DNA of 38,065 nucleotides from an uncultured Lachnospiraceae bacterium (lineage in GTDB: Bacteria; Bacillota; Clostridia; Lachnospirales; Lachnospiraceae): contig CALWMV010000009.1 in assembly GCA_944382125.1 (NCBI GenBank), forward strand, positions 1 through 38,065. Direction: 5' to 3'. Positions 29,477-38,065 of the stretch are shown in pieces (the first letter of the stretch is position 1; each line of letters opens with the position of its first letter). A program made the position numbers and the translations under genes. The notes beneath the pieces were generated by a model. That model saw only the letters and a program-made list of their open reading frames with translations, was not told where the DNA came from and made no database searches.

Positions 29477-30220
29477 TCAATAATTTACTATCTTACCGAA
29501 GTCTGCCTTGAGGGAAGCTCCTCCGACCAGTCCTCCATCTATGTCGGGCTGTGCAAAGAGCTCCGAAGCATTGCCGGCATTGACTGATCCGCCATACTGT
29601 ATGCGGATAGCCTCGGCAGTTGCCTCATCATAGATCTCGGCTATGCACTCTCTGATGGCCCTGCAGACCTCCTCAGCCTGCTCAGTGGTAGCGGTCTTGC
29701 CTGTGCCTATGGCCCAGATAGGCTCATAAGCGATGACAGTCTTTGCTGCATCTGCTGCAGTTATGTCCTGGTAACCAACCTTTACCTGCTGACGGATCCA
29801 GTCAAGGGTGATGCCCTGCTCCCTCTGCTCAAGGCTCTCGCCGCAGCACATTATGGGAGTAAGTCCATGCTCTATGGCCTTCTTCATCTTCTTATTGACA
29901 TCCTCAGAGGTCTCCTTGAAATAATCTCTTCTCTCAGAATGTCCAAGGATGACATACTTAACGCCTGCATCTACCAGCATTGCAGGGGAGATCTCACCTG
30001 TATAGGCTCCGCTCTCCTCAAAATACATGTTCTCGGCACCGACCTCAATGTTGGTACCCTCGCAGGCCTTTACTACAGGAACAATGTCTATGGCGGGAAC
30101 ACAGAAGACTACGTCAACAGCCTCATTCTTTACGAGGGGCTTGAGCTCCTCCACAAGCTTTACCGCTTCGGAGGGAGTCTTGTTCATCTTCCAGTTACCG
30201 GCTATGATCTTCTTTCTCAT
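29477..30220 (-). CDS. tpiA: Triose-phosphate isomerase
   Basis: 247 residues. Active-site residues are GNWKMNK (Asn and Lys near the start), the electrophile His in LGHSERR, and the catalytic Glu in [11 protein letters not shown]. The flexible loop 6 follows as TGKTAT, and the phosphate-binding GGSV is near the end. It interconverts DHAP and glyceraldehyde-3-phosphate in the cytoplasm. Last gene of the gap-pgk-tpi glycolytic series. Confidence 0.98.
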   Translation of the reverse strand: MRKKIIAGNWKMNKTPSEAVKLVEELKPLVKNEAVDVVFCVPAIDIVPVVKACEGTNIEVGAENMYFEESGAYTGEISPAMLVDAGVKYVILGHSERRDYFKETSEDVNKKMKKAIEHGLTPIMCCGESLEQREQGITLDWIRQQVKVGYQDITAADAAKTVIAYEPIWAIGTGKTATTEQAEEVCRAIRECIAEIYDEATAEAIRIQYGGSVNAGNASELFAQPDIDGGLVGGASLKADFGKIVNY

Positions 30221-30250
30221 ATCAAAAACCTTCCTTCTGAAGATATCCGT

Positions 30251-30296
30251 GATATCTGCCCTTTTTCTTCCCTTTAATACAGGCCGGGCAGATATC
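30251..30296 (-). repeat. Inverted repeat in the pgk-tpiA gap
   Basis: Perfect 11-bp arms GATATCTGCCC (30251-30261) and GGGCAGATATC (30286-30296) enclose a 24-nt loop. There is no U tract, so it is probably an mRNA processing or stability element, or an operator, rather than a terminator. Confidence 0.5.
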
Positions 30297-30333
30297 GGGA
30301 TACTGTTTTAACTGCTATCCTTCGTTATGAAGC

Positions 30334-31545
30334 TTACTTATCCTGAACTGCAGCTACGCCGGGCATCTCCTTGCCCTCAAGGAACTCAAGGGAAGCTCCG
30401 CCGCCGGTGGATATGTGAGTCATCTTATCTCCGAAGCCAAGGGTATTGACTGCTGCTGCAGAATCACCGCCGCCGATGATGGTGGTGGCATCTGTCTCTG
30501 CAAGAGCCTTTGCAACTGCAATGGTTCCCTTTGCAAGCTGAGGATTCTCAAACACACCCATGGGTCCGTTCCATACTACGGTCTTGGCGTCCTTTACGGC
30601 TGCCTCATAAAGCTCCACGGTCTTGGGTCCGATATCCAGTCCCATCTGATCTTCGGGCATCTTATCTATGTCCACATAGTCTACCTTGATCTCTGCATCT
30701 ATGGGATCAGGGAAGGAAGCTGCGATGGCTGTATCAACAGGAAGGAGGAGCTTCTTGCCAAGCTTCTCAGCCTTCTCTACCATCTCCTTGCAGTAGTCGA
30801 GCTTGGTGTCATCCACAAGGGACTTTCCAACGCTGTATCCCTTTGCCTTTATGAAGGTATAGGCCATGCCGCCGCCGATGATGAGGGTATCACACTTCTC
30901 AAGAAGGTTGGAGATAACGTTGAGCTTGTCAGCTACCTTTGCTCCGCCAAGGATAGCCACGAAGGGCCTCTTGGGATCCTCAACGGCATTGCCGAGGAAG
31001 CGGATCTCCTTCTCCATCAGATATCCTACTGCTGAAACGGGCGCATACTTTGCAACTCCCACATTGGAGCAGTGAGCCCTGTGAGCTGTTCCGAAGGCGT
31101 CATCCACATATACATCACAGAGGGAAGCCAGCTCCTTGGAGAAGTTGTCCTCACACTTTGTCTCTTCCTTCCTGAAACGGGTGTTCTCAAGGAGCACTAT
31201 GTCTCCGTCCTTCATAGCCTCAACAGCTGCCCTGGCATTGGGTCCTACTACCTCGGGATCTGCTGCAAACTTTACCTCGCAGCCCAGGAGCTCTGAAAGC
31301 CTCTTTGCCACGGGAGCCAGAGAGAACTTATCCTCGGGACCGTTCTTCGGCTTTCCGAGATGTGAGCAGAGGATGATCTTTCCTCCCTCAGACTGAAGCT
31401 TCTTGATGGTGGGAAGAGAAGCAACGAGTCTGTTCTCATCAGTGATCACGCCCTCCTTCAGGGGCACGTTGAAATCGCATCTTACAAGGACTCTCTTGCC
31501 CTTTACGTCGATGTCATCTACTGTCTTTTTATTTAATGTAGCCAT
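30334..31545 (-). CDS. pgk: Phosphoglycerate kinase
   Basis: 403 residues. N-terminal signature [12 protein letters not shown] (substrate-binding Asp and Asn), basic patch [16 protein letters not shown], and C-terminal nucleotide-binding [13 protein letters not shown] followed by [16 protein letters not shown]. It makes ATP from 1,3-bisphosphoglycerate. It lies between gap and tpiA, separated from gap by a strong hairpin, so expression of gap can exceed that of pgk and tpi. Confidence 0.98.
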   Translation of the reverse strand: MATLNKKTVDDIDVKGKRVLVRCDFNVPLKEGVITDENRLVASLPTIKKLQSEGGKIILCSHLGKPKNGPEDKFSLAPVAKRLSELLGCEVKFAADPEVVGPNARAAVEAMKDGDIVLLENTRFRKEETKCEDNFSKELASLCDVYVDDAFGTAHRAHCSNVGVAKYAPVSAVGYLMEKEIRFLGNAVEDPKRPFVAILGGAKVADKLNVISNLLEKCDTLIIGGGMAYTFIKAKGYSVGKSLVDDTKLDYCKEMVEKAEKLGKKLLLPVDTAIAASFPDPIDAEIKVDYVDIDKMPEDQMGLDIGPKTVELYEAAVKDAKTVVWNGPMGVFENPQLAKGTIAVAKALAETDATTIIGGGDSAAAVNTLGFGDKMTHISTGGGASLEFLEGKEMPGVAAVQDK

Positions 31546-31570
31546 GTCCTTATCCTTTCTGATGTCTTAT

Positions 31571-31606
31571 AAAAAAGGCCCGGCCCTACAAGGGCAGAGC
31601 CTTTTT
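31571..31606 (-). terminator. Terminator between gap and pgk
   Basis: On the minus strand AAAAAGGC...GCCC, TTGTA and GGGC...GCCTTTTTT form a long stem with small internal mismatches and a strong U tract. Read-through would supply pgk and tpiA. Confidence 0.8.
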
Positions 31607-31624
31607 GTCATCAAATATCAGATT

Positions 31625-32653
31625 TTACTTTACGAACTTCTCGAAGTACTTGATGGTCCTTACCATCTGAGATGTGTAGGAGTTCTCGTTGTCATACCAT
31701 GAAACTACCTGTACCTCATAGGTATCGTCATCGATCTTTGTAACCATGGTCTGGGTAGCATCGAAGAGTGATCCGTAGGTCATGCCGATAACGTCGGAGG
31801 AAACGATGGGATCCTCGTTGTATCCGTAGGTCTCAGGGATCTTCTCGGAAGCTGCCTTCATGGCTGCATTGATGCCCTCTACAGTGATGTCCTTGCCCTT
31901 AACTACTGCGAAGAGAAGGGTGGTGGAGCCTGTAGGAACGGGAACACGCTGTGCAGCACCGATAAGCTTGCCGTTCAGCTCAGGGATAACAAGGCCGATA
32001 GCCTTTGCTGCTCCTGTTGAGTTGGGAACGATATTAACTGCTGCTGCCCTTGCACGGCGAAGGTCGCCCTTCCTGTGAGGTCCGTCAAGAACCATCTGGT
32101 CTCCTGTGTAAGCATGGATGGTTGCCATGATACCGGACTGGATGGGAGCATAGTCATTAAGAGCCTTTGCCATAGGAGCAAGGCAGTTGGTGGTGCAGGA
32201 TGCAGCGGAGATGATGTTATCCTCAGCTGTAAGGGTCTCATGGTTTACATTGTAAACGATGGTAGGCAGATCGTTGCCTGCGGGTGCGGAGATAACTACC
32301 TTCTTAGCGCCTGCATCGATATGAGCCTGAGCCTTTGACTTCTTTGTGTAGAAGCCTGTGCACTCAAGAACTACGTCTACTCCGAGCTCGCCCCAAGGAA
32401 GCTTGGAAGCATCGGGCTCCTTGTAGATCTTTATGGTCTTGCCGTCTACTGTGATGCTGTCCTCGCCTGCGCTTACCTTGTCAGCCAGAGCGTAACGGCC
32501 CTGTGAAGAGTCATACTTAAGTAAGTTTGCAAGCATCTTGGGATCGGTAAGATCGTTGATAGCTACGATCTCAGTCTCCTTGTCCTCGAACATCTGACGG
32601 AAAGCCAGACGGCCTATACGACCGAATCCGTTGATAGCTACTTTAACTGCCAT
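31625..32653 (-). CDS. gap: Glyceraldehyde-3-phosphate dehydrogenase
   Basis: 342 residues from the ATG at 32653, with AGGAGG at 9 nt; an upstream frame to 32674 is not needed. The NAD-binding start is [14 protein letters not shown], the catalytic cysteine lies in [12 protein letters not shown], and the C-terminal [14 protein letters not shown] is typical. The adenine-ribose Asp in AINDLTDP favours NAD+. It converts glyceraldehyde-3-phosphate to 1,3-bisphosphoglycerate. First gene of gap-pgk-tpi. Confidence 0.98.
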   Translation of the reverse strand: MAVKVAINGFGRIGRLAFRQMFEDKETEIVAINDLTDPKMLANLLKYDSSQGRYALADKVSAGEDSITVDGKTIKIYKEPDASKLPWGELGVDVVLECTGFYTKKSKAQAHIDAGAKKVVISAPAGNDLPTIVYNVNHETLTAEDNIISAASCTTNCLAPMAKALNDYAPIQSGIMATIHAYTGDQMVLDGPHRKGDLRRARAAAVNIVPNSTGAAKAIGLVIPELNGKLIGAAQRVPVPTGSTTLLFAVVKGKDITVEGINAAMKAASEKIPETYGYNEDPIVSSDVIGMTYGSLFDATQTMVTKIDDDTYEVQVVSWYDNENSYTSQMVRTIKYFEKFVK

Positions 32654-32733
32654 GTCTTTAATCCTCCTATACATGAACTGTTTGATTTAGCCTTGAGCAT
32701 AAACTATTTTAAAAAAGTTTTGCAACACAAATA

Positions 32734-32762
32734 ATCATAACCTCAGAGCGGTTTTTTTTCAA
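32734..32762 (-). promoter_or_regulatory. gap promoter
   Basis: TTGAAA (32757-32762), a 17-bp spacer starting with an A tract, and TATGAT (32734-32739) on the minus strand, about 80 bp before the gap ATG. Confidence 0.6.
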
Positions 32763-32799
32763 GTAAATTGTTGTTAAGGAAATGTCAGCTTTGTACTTT

Positions 32800-34488
32800 T
32801 TATGTATTTTCGTCCCTGACATAACCCGCAACATTGGTAGCATGGTCACTTACCCTCTCAAGATTGGTAAGTATATCCAGGAATACCACGCCGGCCTGAG
32901 GATTGCACTCGCCCTTGCTGAGCCTCTCTATATGCTTCTCCCTGAGCTCATCAGTGATGTTGTCCACATTTTCCTCTTCGCTGCGGCACTGCTTCACAAG
33001 CTCCAGATCTCCGGTCTTCTTGGACTCGACTGCCAGATCAAAGGCCCTGATGGCCGCATCATTGGCAAGCATTATATCCTGTACTCCGGTCTTGGAGAAG
33101 GTGATGCCCTTGTCTACCACATAATCCGCAAACTCGGCCAGATTGTTGGCATGATCGCCCACACGCTCGAAGTCGCTGATGGTATAGAACAGGTTATTGA
33201 CATGCTGCTTCTGCTTTTCCGTAAGCTGCAGCTTATTGACCTCTATAAGGTAATCCGTGAGGATGCCGGCCATCTGGTCCATGGTCTCCTCCTCGTACTC
33301 GACCTCTGCCGCCTTATCCTTGTCAGATTCAAGGATGGCCTGCATGGCCTTTCCGATCTGGGTCCTGGCCTTCTCGCCCATGTTGATGACCTCATCATCA
33401 GCTGACTGGATGGCTATGGCAGGCGTGGTGCCAAGTATACGGAGATCCAGTCTCTTCTTCATGTCCCTGGCCTCGCCCTGATAATTTTCAAGGGTCTCCA
33501 CGGAAGCGGCCTTTTCTCTGATCATCATTCCGGAAAGCTTGACAAGCTGATTGGCCATGGGATACATGATGATGGTGCAGAGCACATTGTAAACCGTATG
33601 GAAGATGGATATATCCACTACAGTCATCGGGGAATTTGCAAACTCCGGCACCAGAAGCTGGATTATAAACATCACGATACCGAAAACAACTGCACCTATC
33701 ACATTGAAAAGTATGTGTATGTTGGCCGCCCTCTTTGCCGTGGTGTTGGTTCCGGCAGAGGATATGAGGGCCGTCGCACAGGTACCTATGTTCTGTCCGA
33801 GGGTGATATATACTGCTGCTGCCTTGGTCACCATGCCGCCCATGGCAAGGGACTGAAGTATGGTGACTGAAGCAGTGGATGACTGGATGATGGCGGTAAC
33901 GACGGTACCTGCCAGTATGCCGAAGATGGGGTTGCTTCCAAGGACCCTAAAGATCTCTCCGAAGATGGGGAGCTCGGTATAGGGCTCTACTCCGGCAAAC
34001 ATCATATTAAGGCCTACGAACAGCATACCGATACCGGTAAGGACCTCTCCCAGCAGATTATCCTTCTTGCTCTGGAACAGCAGCATATATGCGCCGACGC
34101 CAAGGAGCAGGGGTGCAAAGAAGCTGGGGCTGAATATCTCCATGACTCCGCCCACATCTACCTGTATGAGGGAAACGAACCAGGAGGTGACTGTGGTACC
34201 GATGTTGGCACCCATGATAACGCCGGTGGCCTGCATCAGGTTCATAATGCCGGCATTGACAAGACCTACCACCATGACAGTGGTAGCTGAGGATGAATGG
34301 ATGATGGCTGTGATAAGAGCACCGACGATGACGCCCATCAGCCTGTTGTCCGTAGCTTTTCCAAGATAATAGCTGAGCTTTGAACCCGTCGCCTTCTGAA
34401 GTCCCTCAGACATGATGTGTATGCCGTAAAGGAACAGGCCGAGTCCTCCTACAAGGTAAAAAATATTACCAACGACTGTCAGATCCAT
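32800..34488 (-). CDS. Na+/phosphate cotransporter with PhoU-like domain
   Basis: 562 residues. The N-terminal ~310 residues hold two inverted NaPi-II repeats, with the paired motifs TAIIHSSSATTVMVVGLVNAG and TAIIQSSTASVTILQSLAMGG, plus GANIGTT and GQNIGTC. From about 340 on lies a helical PhoU-like domain in two halves (the second near HVNNLFYTISDFERVGDHANN, ending NLERVSDHATN). It is the NptA/YjbB type that moves phosphate with sodium across the membrane; direction varies in the family. AGGAG precedes the ATG. No pst or pho genes lie beside it. Confidence 0.93.
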   Translation of the reverse strand: MDLTVVGNIFYLVGGLGLFLYGIHIMSEGLQKATGSKLSYYLGKATDNRLMGVIVGALITAIIHSSSATTVMVVGLVNAGIMNLMQATGVIMGANIGTTVTSWFVSLIQVDVGGVMEIFSPSFFAPLLLGVGAYMLLFQSKKDNLLGEVLTGIGMLFVGLNMMFAGVEPYTELPIFGEIFRVLGSNPIFGILAGTVVTAIIQSSTASVTILQSLAMGGMVTKAAAVYITLGQNIGTCATALISSAGTNTTAKRAANIHILFNVIGAVVFGIVMFIIQLLVPEFANSPMTVVDISIFHTVYNVLCTIIMYPMANQLVKLSGMMIREKAASVETLENYQGEARDMKKRLDLRILGTTPAIAIQSADDEVINMGEKARTQIGKAMQAILESDKDKAAEVEYEEETMDQMAGILTDYLIEVNKLQLTEKQKQHVNNLFYTISDFERVGDHANNLAEFADYVVDKGITFSKTGVQDIMLANDAAIRAFDLAVESKKTGDLELVKQCRSEEENVDNITDELREKHIERLSKGECNPQAGVVFLDILTNLERVSDHATNVAGYVRDENT

Positions 34489-34551
34489 ATTTACTCCTAA
34501 AGCTTTTCCATATTTTACAAAAACTATACGCAGTTTTTACCAATATAACAC

Positions 34552-34580
34552 AAAAAGGGACAGGCTCACAAGCCTGTCCC
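34552..34580 (-). terminator. Terminator after the secreted-protein gene
   Basis: Perfect 10-bp arms GGGACAGGCT (34557-34566) and AGCCTGTCCC (34571-34580) with a 4-nt loop are followed on the minus strand by TTTTTG. Confidence 0.9.
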
Positions 34581-34651
34581 GGGATGTTTTTCCAAAAATG
34601 GCATTAAGATTTCGTAAAGATTCAGGATGTCTGAAGCTCCTCTTGAAGATA

Positions 34652-35215
34652 TCAGCCGATCAGCTCTGCAAGGTCCTCAGGACTGTGTATCTGCAGGTAG
34701 AAGGTCTTCTCCATATCGGAATTGCGGAGGCCCTGGTATCTCATCTCTATCTCTATGGATGAAAGGGAATCACTGTAAAGCCTGTCCCTCTCCTCCAGGT
34801 TCTCCACATTGGTCTCATTGAGTATGGGATACCAGGTATCCATATCCGTAATATCGCCCTCATCATACTCCATAATGGTCTCCCTCATGGATGAAGTGTT
34901 GTCTTCATTTTCATATATAAGGGCAACTGTCATGGAGAGATCCTCCATGGATACTCCTGCCTCAGCACCGCTCCTTATGGATATGCGGAAGGAGGAATCC
35001 GGTGTCACTGCATAGCCCGGCACATAGCTGATACCCGAAGAGGGATGTCCCGCATAGCAGAGCCTCTCGCAGCTCTGGGTATCCAGCTCTATCTCAAAGG
35101 GGAACTCCCCCGAGGCCTTGTCATAGGGTGCCGCAAAGGCACTCAGGCTCAGCATGAGACAAAACACCAATATAAATACCGGCATAAGGCCGATTGTATG
35201 ATGATACTTCTTCAC
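34652..35215 (-). CDS. Secreted protein of unknown function
   Basis: 187 residues from a GTG start with AAGAGG at 8 nt. A signal peptide is clear: MKKYHHTIG, a hydrophobic core (LMPVFILVFCLMLSLS) and cleavage after AFA. The mature part is acidic and beta-rich, with two cysteines (C-E-R-L-C) close together, and resembles no family I know. It is monocistronic with its own strong terminator. It may be exported or wall-associated. Confidence 0.7.
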   Translation of the reverse strand: MKKYHHTIGLMPVFILVFCLMLSLSAFAAPYDKASGEFPFEIELDTQSCERLCYAGHPSSGISYVPGYAVTPDSSFRISIRSGAEAGVSMEDLSMTVALIYENEDNTSSMRETIMEYDEGDITDMDTWYPILNETNVENLEERDRLYSDSLSSIEIEMRYQGLRNSDMEKTFYLQIHSPEDLAELIG

Positions 35216-35365
35216 AGATAAAACCTCTTAAATCAGTATAAAGACCATCTCCGGGAAAATGCCGCAGTAAACACGGGGATCTTCCCTGTCTGTTTAATCA
35301 GTCTATCATATAAAAATAAACATAATTACTGAAAAAACCTTACAAAATCCTTACGAAGAAAATAT

Positions 35366-35415
35366 CCGCCGGAGGGTCTCCCGATGGCATTTCCCGTCAT
35401 CGTCCTCTCCGGCGG
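35366..35415 (-). terminator. Long hairpin after tyrS
   Basis: CCGCCGGAG (35366-35374) pairs with CTCCGGCGG (35407-35415), with further CGATG/CATCG pairing inside. On the minus strand it is followed by ATATTTTCTT. The rest of the gap up to 35215 holds AT-rich sequence with no gene. Confidence 0.7.
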
Positions 35416-35451
35416 CATATCATACGATCCGTTCTGCTGTCTGATTCAGGC

Positions 35452-36678
35452 TCAGTCAGCTATCACCTTTATGAAATTCTTCTTTCCTCTCCTGAGCACC
35501 AGTCCCTTTGAGAGCTCTTCCTTTTTATACTCCTTCTTGGGATCGGTGACCTTCTCATCTCCTGCGGTCACTCCGCCCTGCTCCACATTCCTTCTGGCAT
35601 CTCCCCTTGAGGAGCAGAGGCCTGAAGCCACAAGCAGGGTGACTATGTCCACGGAGCCCTCCTTCATGTCCTCATCGCTGAGCCTGAGGGTAGGCATATG
35701 CTCTGAGTCTCCGCCGGAAAATACCGCCCTGGCTGCGGACTGGGCCTTCTCTGCCTCTTCCTCTCCATGGACCAGCTTGGTAAGCTCATAAGCAAGGATC
35801 TCCTTGGCCTCATTGAGCTTTGCTCCCTCCCAGGACTCCATGCTCTTTATCTCTTCCAGAGGAAGGAAGGTCAGCATCTTGATGCACTTGATCACATCCG
35901 CATCATCCACATTCCTCCAGTACTGGTAGAAATCGTAGGGTGAGGTCTTGTTGGGATCCAGCCATACGGCGCCTGAAGCAGTCTTGCCCATCTTCTTGCC
36001 CTCGGAATTGAGGAGCAGGGTGATGGTCATGGCGTGGGCGTCCTTGCCAAGCTTCTTCCTGATAAGGTCAGTTCCTGCCAGCATATTGGACCACTGGTCA
36101 TCTCCTCCGAACTGCATATTGCAGCCATAGTCCTGATAAAGCCTGTAGAAGTCATAGGCCTGCATGATCATATAGTTGAACTCAAAGAAAGTGAGGCCCT
36201 TCTCCATACGCTGCTCATAGCATCTGGCTGCCAGCATATGATTTACCGAGAAGCAGGCTCCTATATCCCTGAGGAACTCTATATAGTTGAGGTCCAGGAG
36301 CCAGTCTCCGTTGTTGACCATGATGGCATCATCCTTGCCGTCGCCGAAATGTATGAACCTTTCCATCTGATGCCTGAAGCACTCACAGTTATGGGCTATG
36401 GTCTCCTTGGTCATCATCTGGCGCATGTCAGTACGTCCCGAAGGATCTCCTATCATGCCGGTGCCGCCGCCCACCAGGGCTATGGGCTTGTTGCCCGCCA
36501 TCTGCAGCCGCTTCATCAGGCAGAGCGCCATAAAGTGGCCTACGTGCAGGCTGTCCGCCGTAGGATCGAATCCGATGTAAAAGGTGGCCTTGCCCGCATT
36601 GACCATGTCCCTGACCTCTTTTTCGTCAGTGACCTGGGCAAGGAGGCCTCTCTCTATAAGTTCCTCATATACTCCCAT
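35452..36678 (-). CDS. tyrS: Tyrosyl-tRNA synthetase
   Basis: 408 residues, class Ic. HIGH-like HVGH lies in DPTADSLHVGHFMAL (about 38-52). The tyrosine-binding region is GGDDQWSNMLAG, and the KMSKS-like motif is KMGKT in SEGKKMGKTASGAV. A C-terminal S4 RNA-binding domain (about 340-408) is present. No T-box leader is visible in the 120 bp upstream. Translation starts after AAGGGGAA. Confidence 0.97.
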   Translation of the reverse strand: MGVYEELIERGLLAQVTDEKEVRDMVNAGKATFYIGFDPTADSLHVGHFMALCLMKRLQMAGNKPIALVGGGTGMIGDPSGRTDMRQMMTKETIAHNCECFRHQMERFIHFGDGKDDAIMVNNGDWLLDLNYIEFLRDIGACFSVNHMLAARCYEQRMEKGLTFFEFNYMIMQAYDFYRLYQDYGCNMQFGGDDQWSNMLAGTDLIRKKLGKDAHAMTITLLLNSEGKKMGKTASGAVWLDPNKTSPYDFYQYWRNVDDADVIKCIKMLTFLPLEEIKSMESWEGAKLNEAKEILAYELTKLVHGEEEAEKAQSAARAVFSGGDSEHMPTLRLSDEDMKEGSVDIVTLLVASGLCSSRGDARRNVEQGGVTAGDEKVTDPKKEYKKEELSKGLVLRRGKKNFIKVIAD

Positions 36679-36746
36679 TATCTGTTCCCCTTGCTGATTT
36701 ACTTTAAGACGTTAACGCGTCTGCTTATGGTTCCATATCTTAACCC

Positions 36747-36800
36747 AAAAAGGCCGTAAGTGCAAGCATATATCTTCCCCCGGGCCCCGGATATGGCCTT
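36747..36800 (-). terminator. Probable terminator after the PucR/CdaR-type gene
   Basis: On the minus strand AAGGCC-ATATC pairs over a distance with GATAT and GGCCTT, followed by TTTGG. The first arm overlaps the stop codon of the gene. Confidence 0.5.
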
Positions 36801-37890
36801 ATCTCACATGATTCTTCTCGATATAGTTCATGTAGGTATCTACCATAAGGGCTATCTTGAGGGTCATCGCATCATCAAAATTCCTTATATTGAGTCCCAG
36901 GGTCTTTTCCAGCTTATCAAGCCTGTAGACCAGGGTATTCCTGTGTATGTAGAGGTTCCTTGAGGCCTCGGAGATATTGAGGGAATCCGCAAAGAACTGA
37001 TCTATGGTCTGTATGGTCTCCTCATCCAGATCTTCGGGATCATGATCGCCGAAGACCTCATTGATGAACATCCGGCAGAGGGTTATGGGCAGCTGATAGA
37101 TCAGCCTTCCTATGCCAAGCCTGGAGTAGGACATGATCCTGAGGCTGCTGTAGAATATCCTTCCCACGTCCATGGCCAGTCCTGCCTCCTTATAGGAGCG
37201 GGAAAGATCCTTGAGCTCCGGTGCAGGATTGCCGTAGGATATGCAGGCATTCTGCATGCCCTCGGTATTTATGACATCAAGTATGTTGGCTGCTATCGCA
37301 TTGAAATCGGTCTCATCCTCTCCCTCTGCGATATTCCTTATATAGATCACGTGCTGCTCATCCACCTTGAATACATAGCCTCCGGCATTTTCCCCATAAA
37401 GAGGCCTCAGTATGTCAAGTATGGTATTGTCGCTGTCATCCTCCACGTTGATGATATATACGAGGCGCGGAGCCTCATTGTCCACATGGAACTTCTTTGA
37501 ACGCTCAAAGATATCTATCTGGAGCAGGTTATCCAGGATCACATTCTTGAGGAAATTGTCCTTGTCGAACCTGTCCTTGTCTGAATTGACCATGCTCTGG
37601 AGCTGGAAGGCAGCCAGCTTCAGGAAGACCATGGTCTCATCACCGGCTCCGGTCCCCGCAAGCACATATGCTGCGGCTCCCTTGTTCTTTATCTTGACAA
37701 AATGGATGCCGGACATGCTCTGGGTATCCGCTTCCGACTCTGCAAACTCCCTGGACCAGGCCTCGCAGCGCTCATCAGGCTGTTCAGTAAAGCATACCAG
37801 CTTTCCGTCAGGCTCAAACAGATAGAGGTCTATCTTGGCGATGGCCTTGATACCCTCCAAGGTACTCTTAAGTATAGTATTTGATATCAT
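36799..37890 (-). CDS. PucR/CdaR-family transcription regulator
   Basis: 363 residues. The last ~60 hold the PucR-type HTH (LNISEASRNLYIHRNTLVYRLDKLE, then a second helix pair with NFDDAMTLKIALMV), shared with sugar-diacid regulators (CdaR) and purine regulators (PucR). The first ~120 residues look like a GAF/diacid-recognition-type sensor, joined by a GGDEF-like middle domain common in the family. The ligand is unknown, since no target operon is visible on this side. No good Shine-Dalgarno sequence is seen apart from GGGG before the ATG. Confidence 0.8.
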   Translation of the reverse strand: MISNTILKSTLEGIKAIAKIDLYLFEPDGKLVCFTEQPDERCEAWSREFAESEADTQSMSGIHFVKIKNKGAAAYVLAGTGAGDETMVFLKLAAFQLQSMVNSDKDRFDKDNFLKNVILDNLLQIDIFERSKKFHVDNEAPRLVYIINVEDDSDNTILDILRPLYGENAGGYVFKVDEQHVIYIRNIAEGEDETDFNAIAANILDVINTEGMQNACISYGNPAPELKDLSRSYKEAGLAMDVGRIFYSSLRIMSYSRLGIGRLIYQLPITLCRMFINEVFGDHDPEDLDEETIQTIDQFFADSLNISEASRNLYIHRNTLVYRLDKLEKTLGLNIRNFDDAMTLKIALMVDTYMNYIEKNHVR

Positions 37891-38040
37891 CTTACACCCC
37901 TGTTCTCATGTGCAGATCCCTCCACTGACCCCTGAGGGACATGCGCAAAATCATCATGTATATGATACGCCAAAATATCTTCTTAGTAAATATAACACAA
38001 AACCTGAAAGTCTTCTACAAAAAGAGGGGATAAGATTTAT
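37891..38040. other. Upstream region of the PucR/CdaR-type gene
   Basis: It contains the 14-bp dyad ATCAT-GTAT-ATGAT (37953-37966), a possible autoregulatory operator, and CCCTC/GAGGG arms nearer the gene. No gene is seen in it. Confidence 0.4.
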
Positions 38041-38065
38041 ATGACTTTCACAAATAAGCAGTATC
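38041..38065 (+). CDS. Possible start of a divergent gene (partial)
   Basis: ATG followed by T-F-T-N-K-Q-Y runs off the window, with GAGGGG 11-15 nt upstream. Only eight codons are visible, so this is a weak call based on position opposite a regulator gene. Confidence 0.25.

Noticed and set aside
36707-36722. AGACG-N6-CGTCT palindrome before tyrS as an operator
   Set aside because: Only 5-bp arms and no matching copy seen elsewhere in the window; not enough to call.
36679-36798. T-box leader before tyrS
   Set aside because: The gap is only about 120 bp and has no AGGGTGGNACCGCG-like antiterminator core or specifier stem.
1-38065. CRISPR array, insertion sequence, prophage, rRNA operon
   Set aside because: No regularly spaced repeats, transposase or integrase frames, phage structural genes or rRNA-like sequence were found on reading.

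Overview
The window looks like chromosome of a strictly anaerobic Gram-positive bacterium of the Clostridia, most likely a Lachnospiraceae-type gut or rumen organism. This is inferred from gene content: glycyl-radical nucleotide reductase NrdD, anaerobic sulfite reductase, ScpA/ScpB, CvfB, type III pantothenate kinase, YqeG, NrdR, a PucR/CdaR-type regulator, and clostridial-type Shine-Dalgarno sites (AGGAGG/GGGAGG) before most genes. Almost everything lies on the minus strand. The one clear plus-strand gene is a Crp/Fnr-type regulator at 6174-6851. Many neighbours overlap by 1-8 bases, so the genes form long co-transcribed blocks.

Region 1 (1-6940) is the accessory and most interesting part. 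Reading leftward it runs: DASS-type anion permease, then trxB, trxA, a 623-residue aryl-sulfate sulfotransferase (AssT) homologue without a signal peptide, asrA, and the first codons of the next gene (probably asrB). The divergent Crp/Fnr regulator sits beside the permease. Together they suggest a cytoplasmic route from an imported sulfate ester or sulfated aromatic, through AssT and a dedicated thioredoxin pair, to sulfite and then sulfide by AsrABC. That is a hypothesis. The thioredoxin reductase lacks the usual NADPH-phosphate-binding arginines, and dyad symmetries lie over the promoters.

Region 2 (6964-8380) holds a phosphoribosyltransferase-like protein with a degenerate PRPP loop and a CBS-pair protein whose leader can fold over its ribosome binding site. 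Region 3 (8381-19805) is housekeeping: cvfB-like, hflX, argS, efp, yqeG, nrdR, two membrane proteins, a PepV-type dipeptidase, prfC and coaX. Region 4 (20045-24372) is an nrdD operon in which the reductase carries a fused C-terminal thioredoxin-like domain. It is followed by a PRAI-like TIM-barrel protein lacking the catalytic cysteine and a PfkB kinase. Two NrdR-box-like sequences 16 bp apart lie upstream, and nrdR itself is in the window.

Region 5 (24445-29116) has a TPR lipoprotein, dut, scpB, scpA and a metallophosphoesterase, tRNA-Arg(CCG), and two decayed loci: a DUF853/HerA-like ATPase relic, and a HigB-like toxin stub before an intact HigA-like antitoxin. Region 6 (29438-38065) holds gap-pgk-tpi, a Na/Pi cotransporter, a secreted protein, tyrS and a PucR/CdaR-type regulator. 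The last 25 bases may be the start of a plus-strand gene.

All functional names come from reading the sequence by eye; no search was run.
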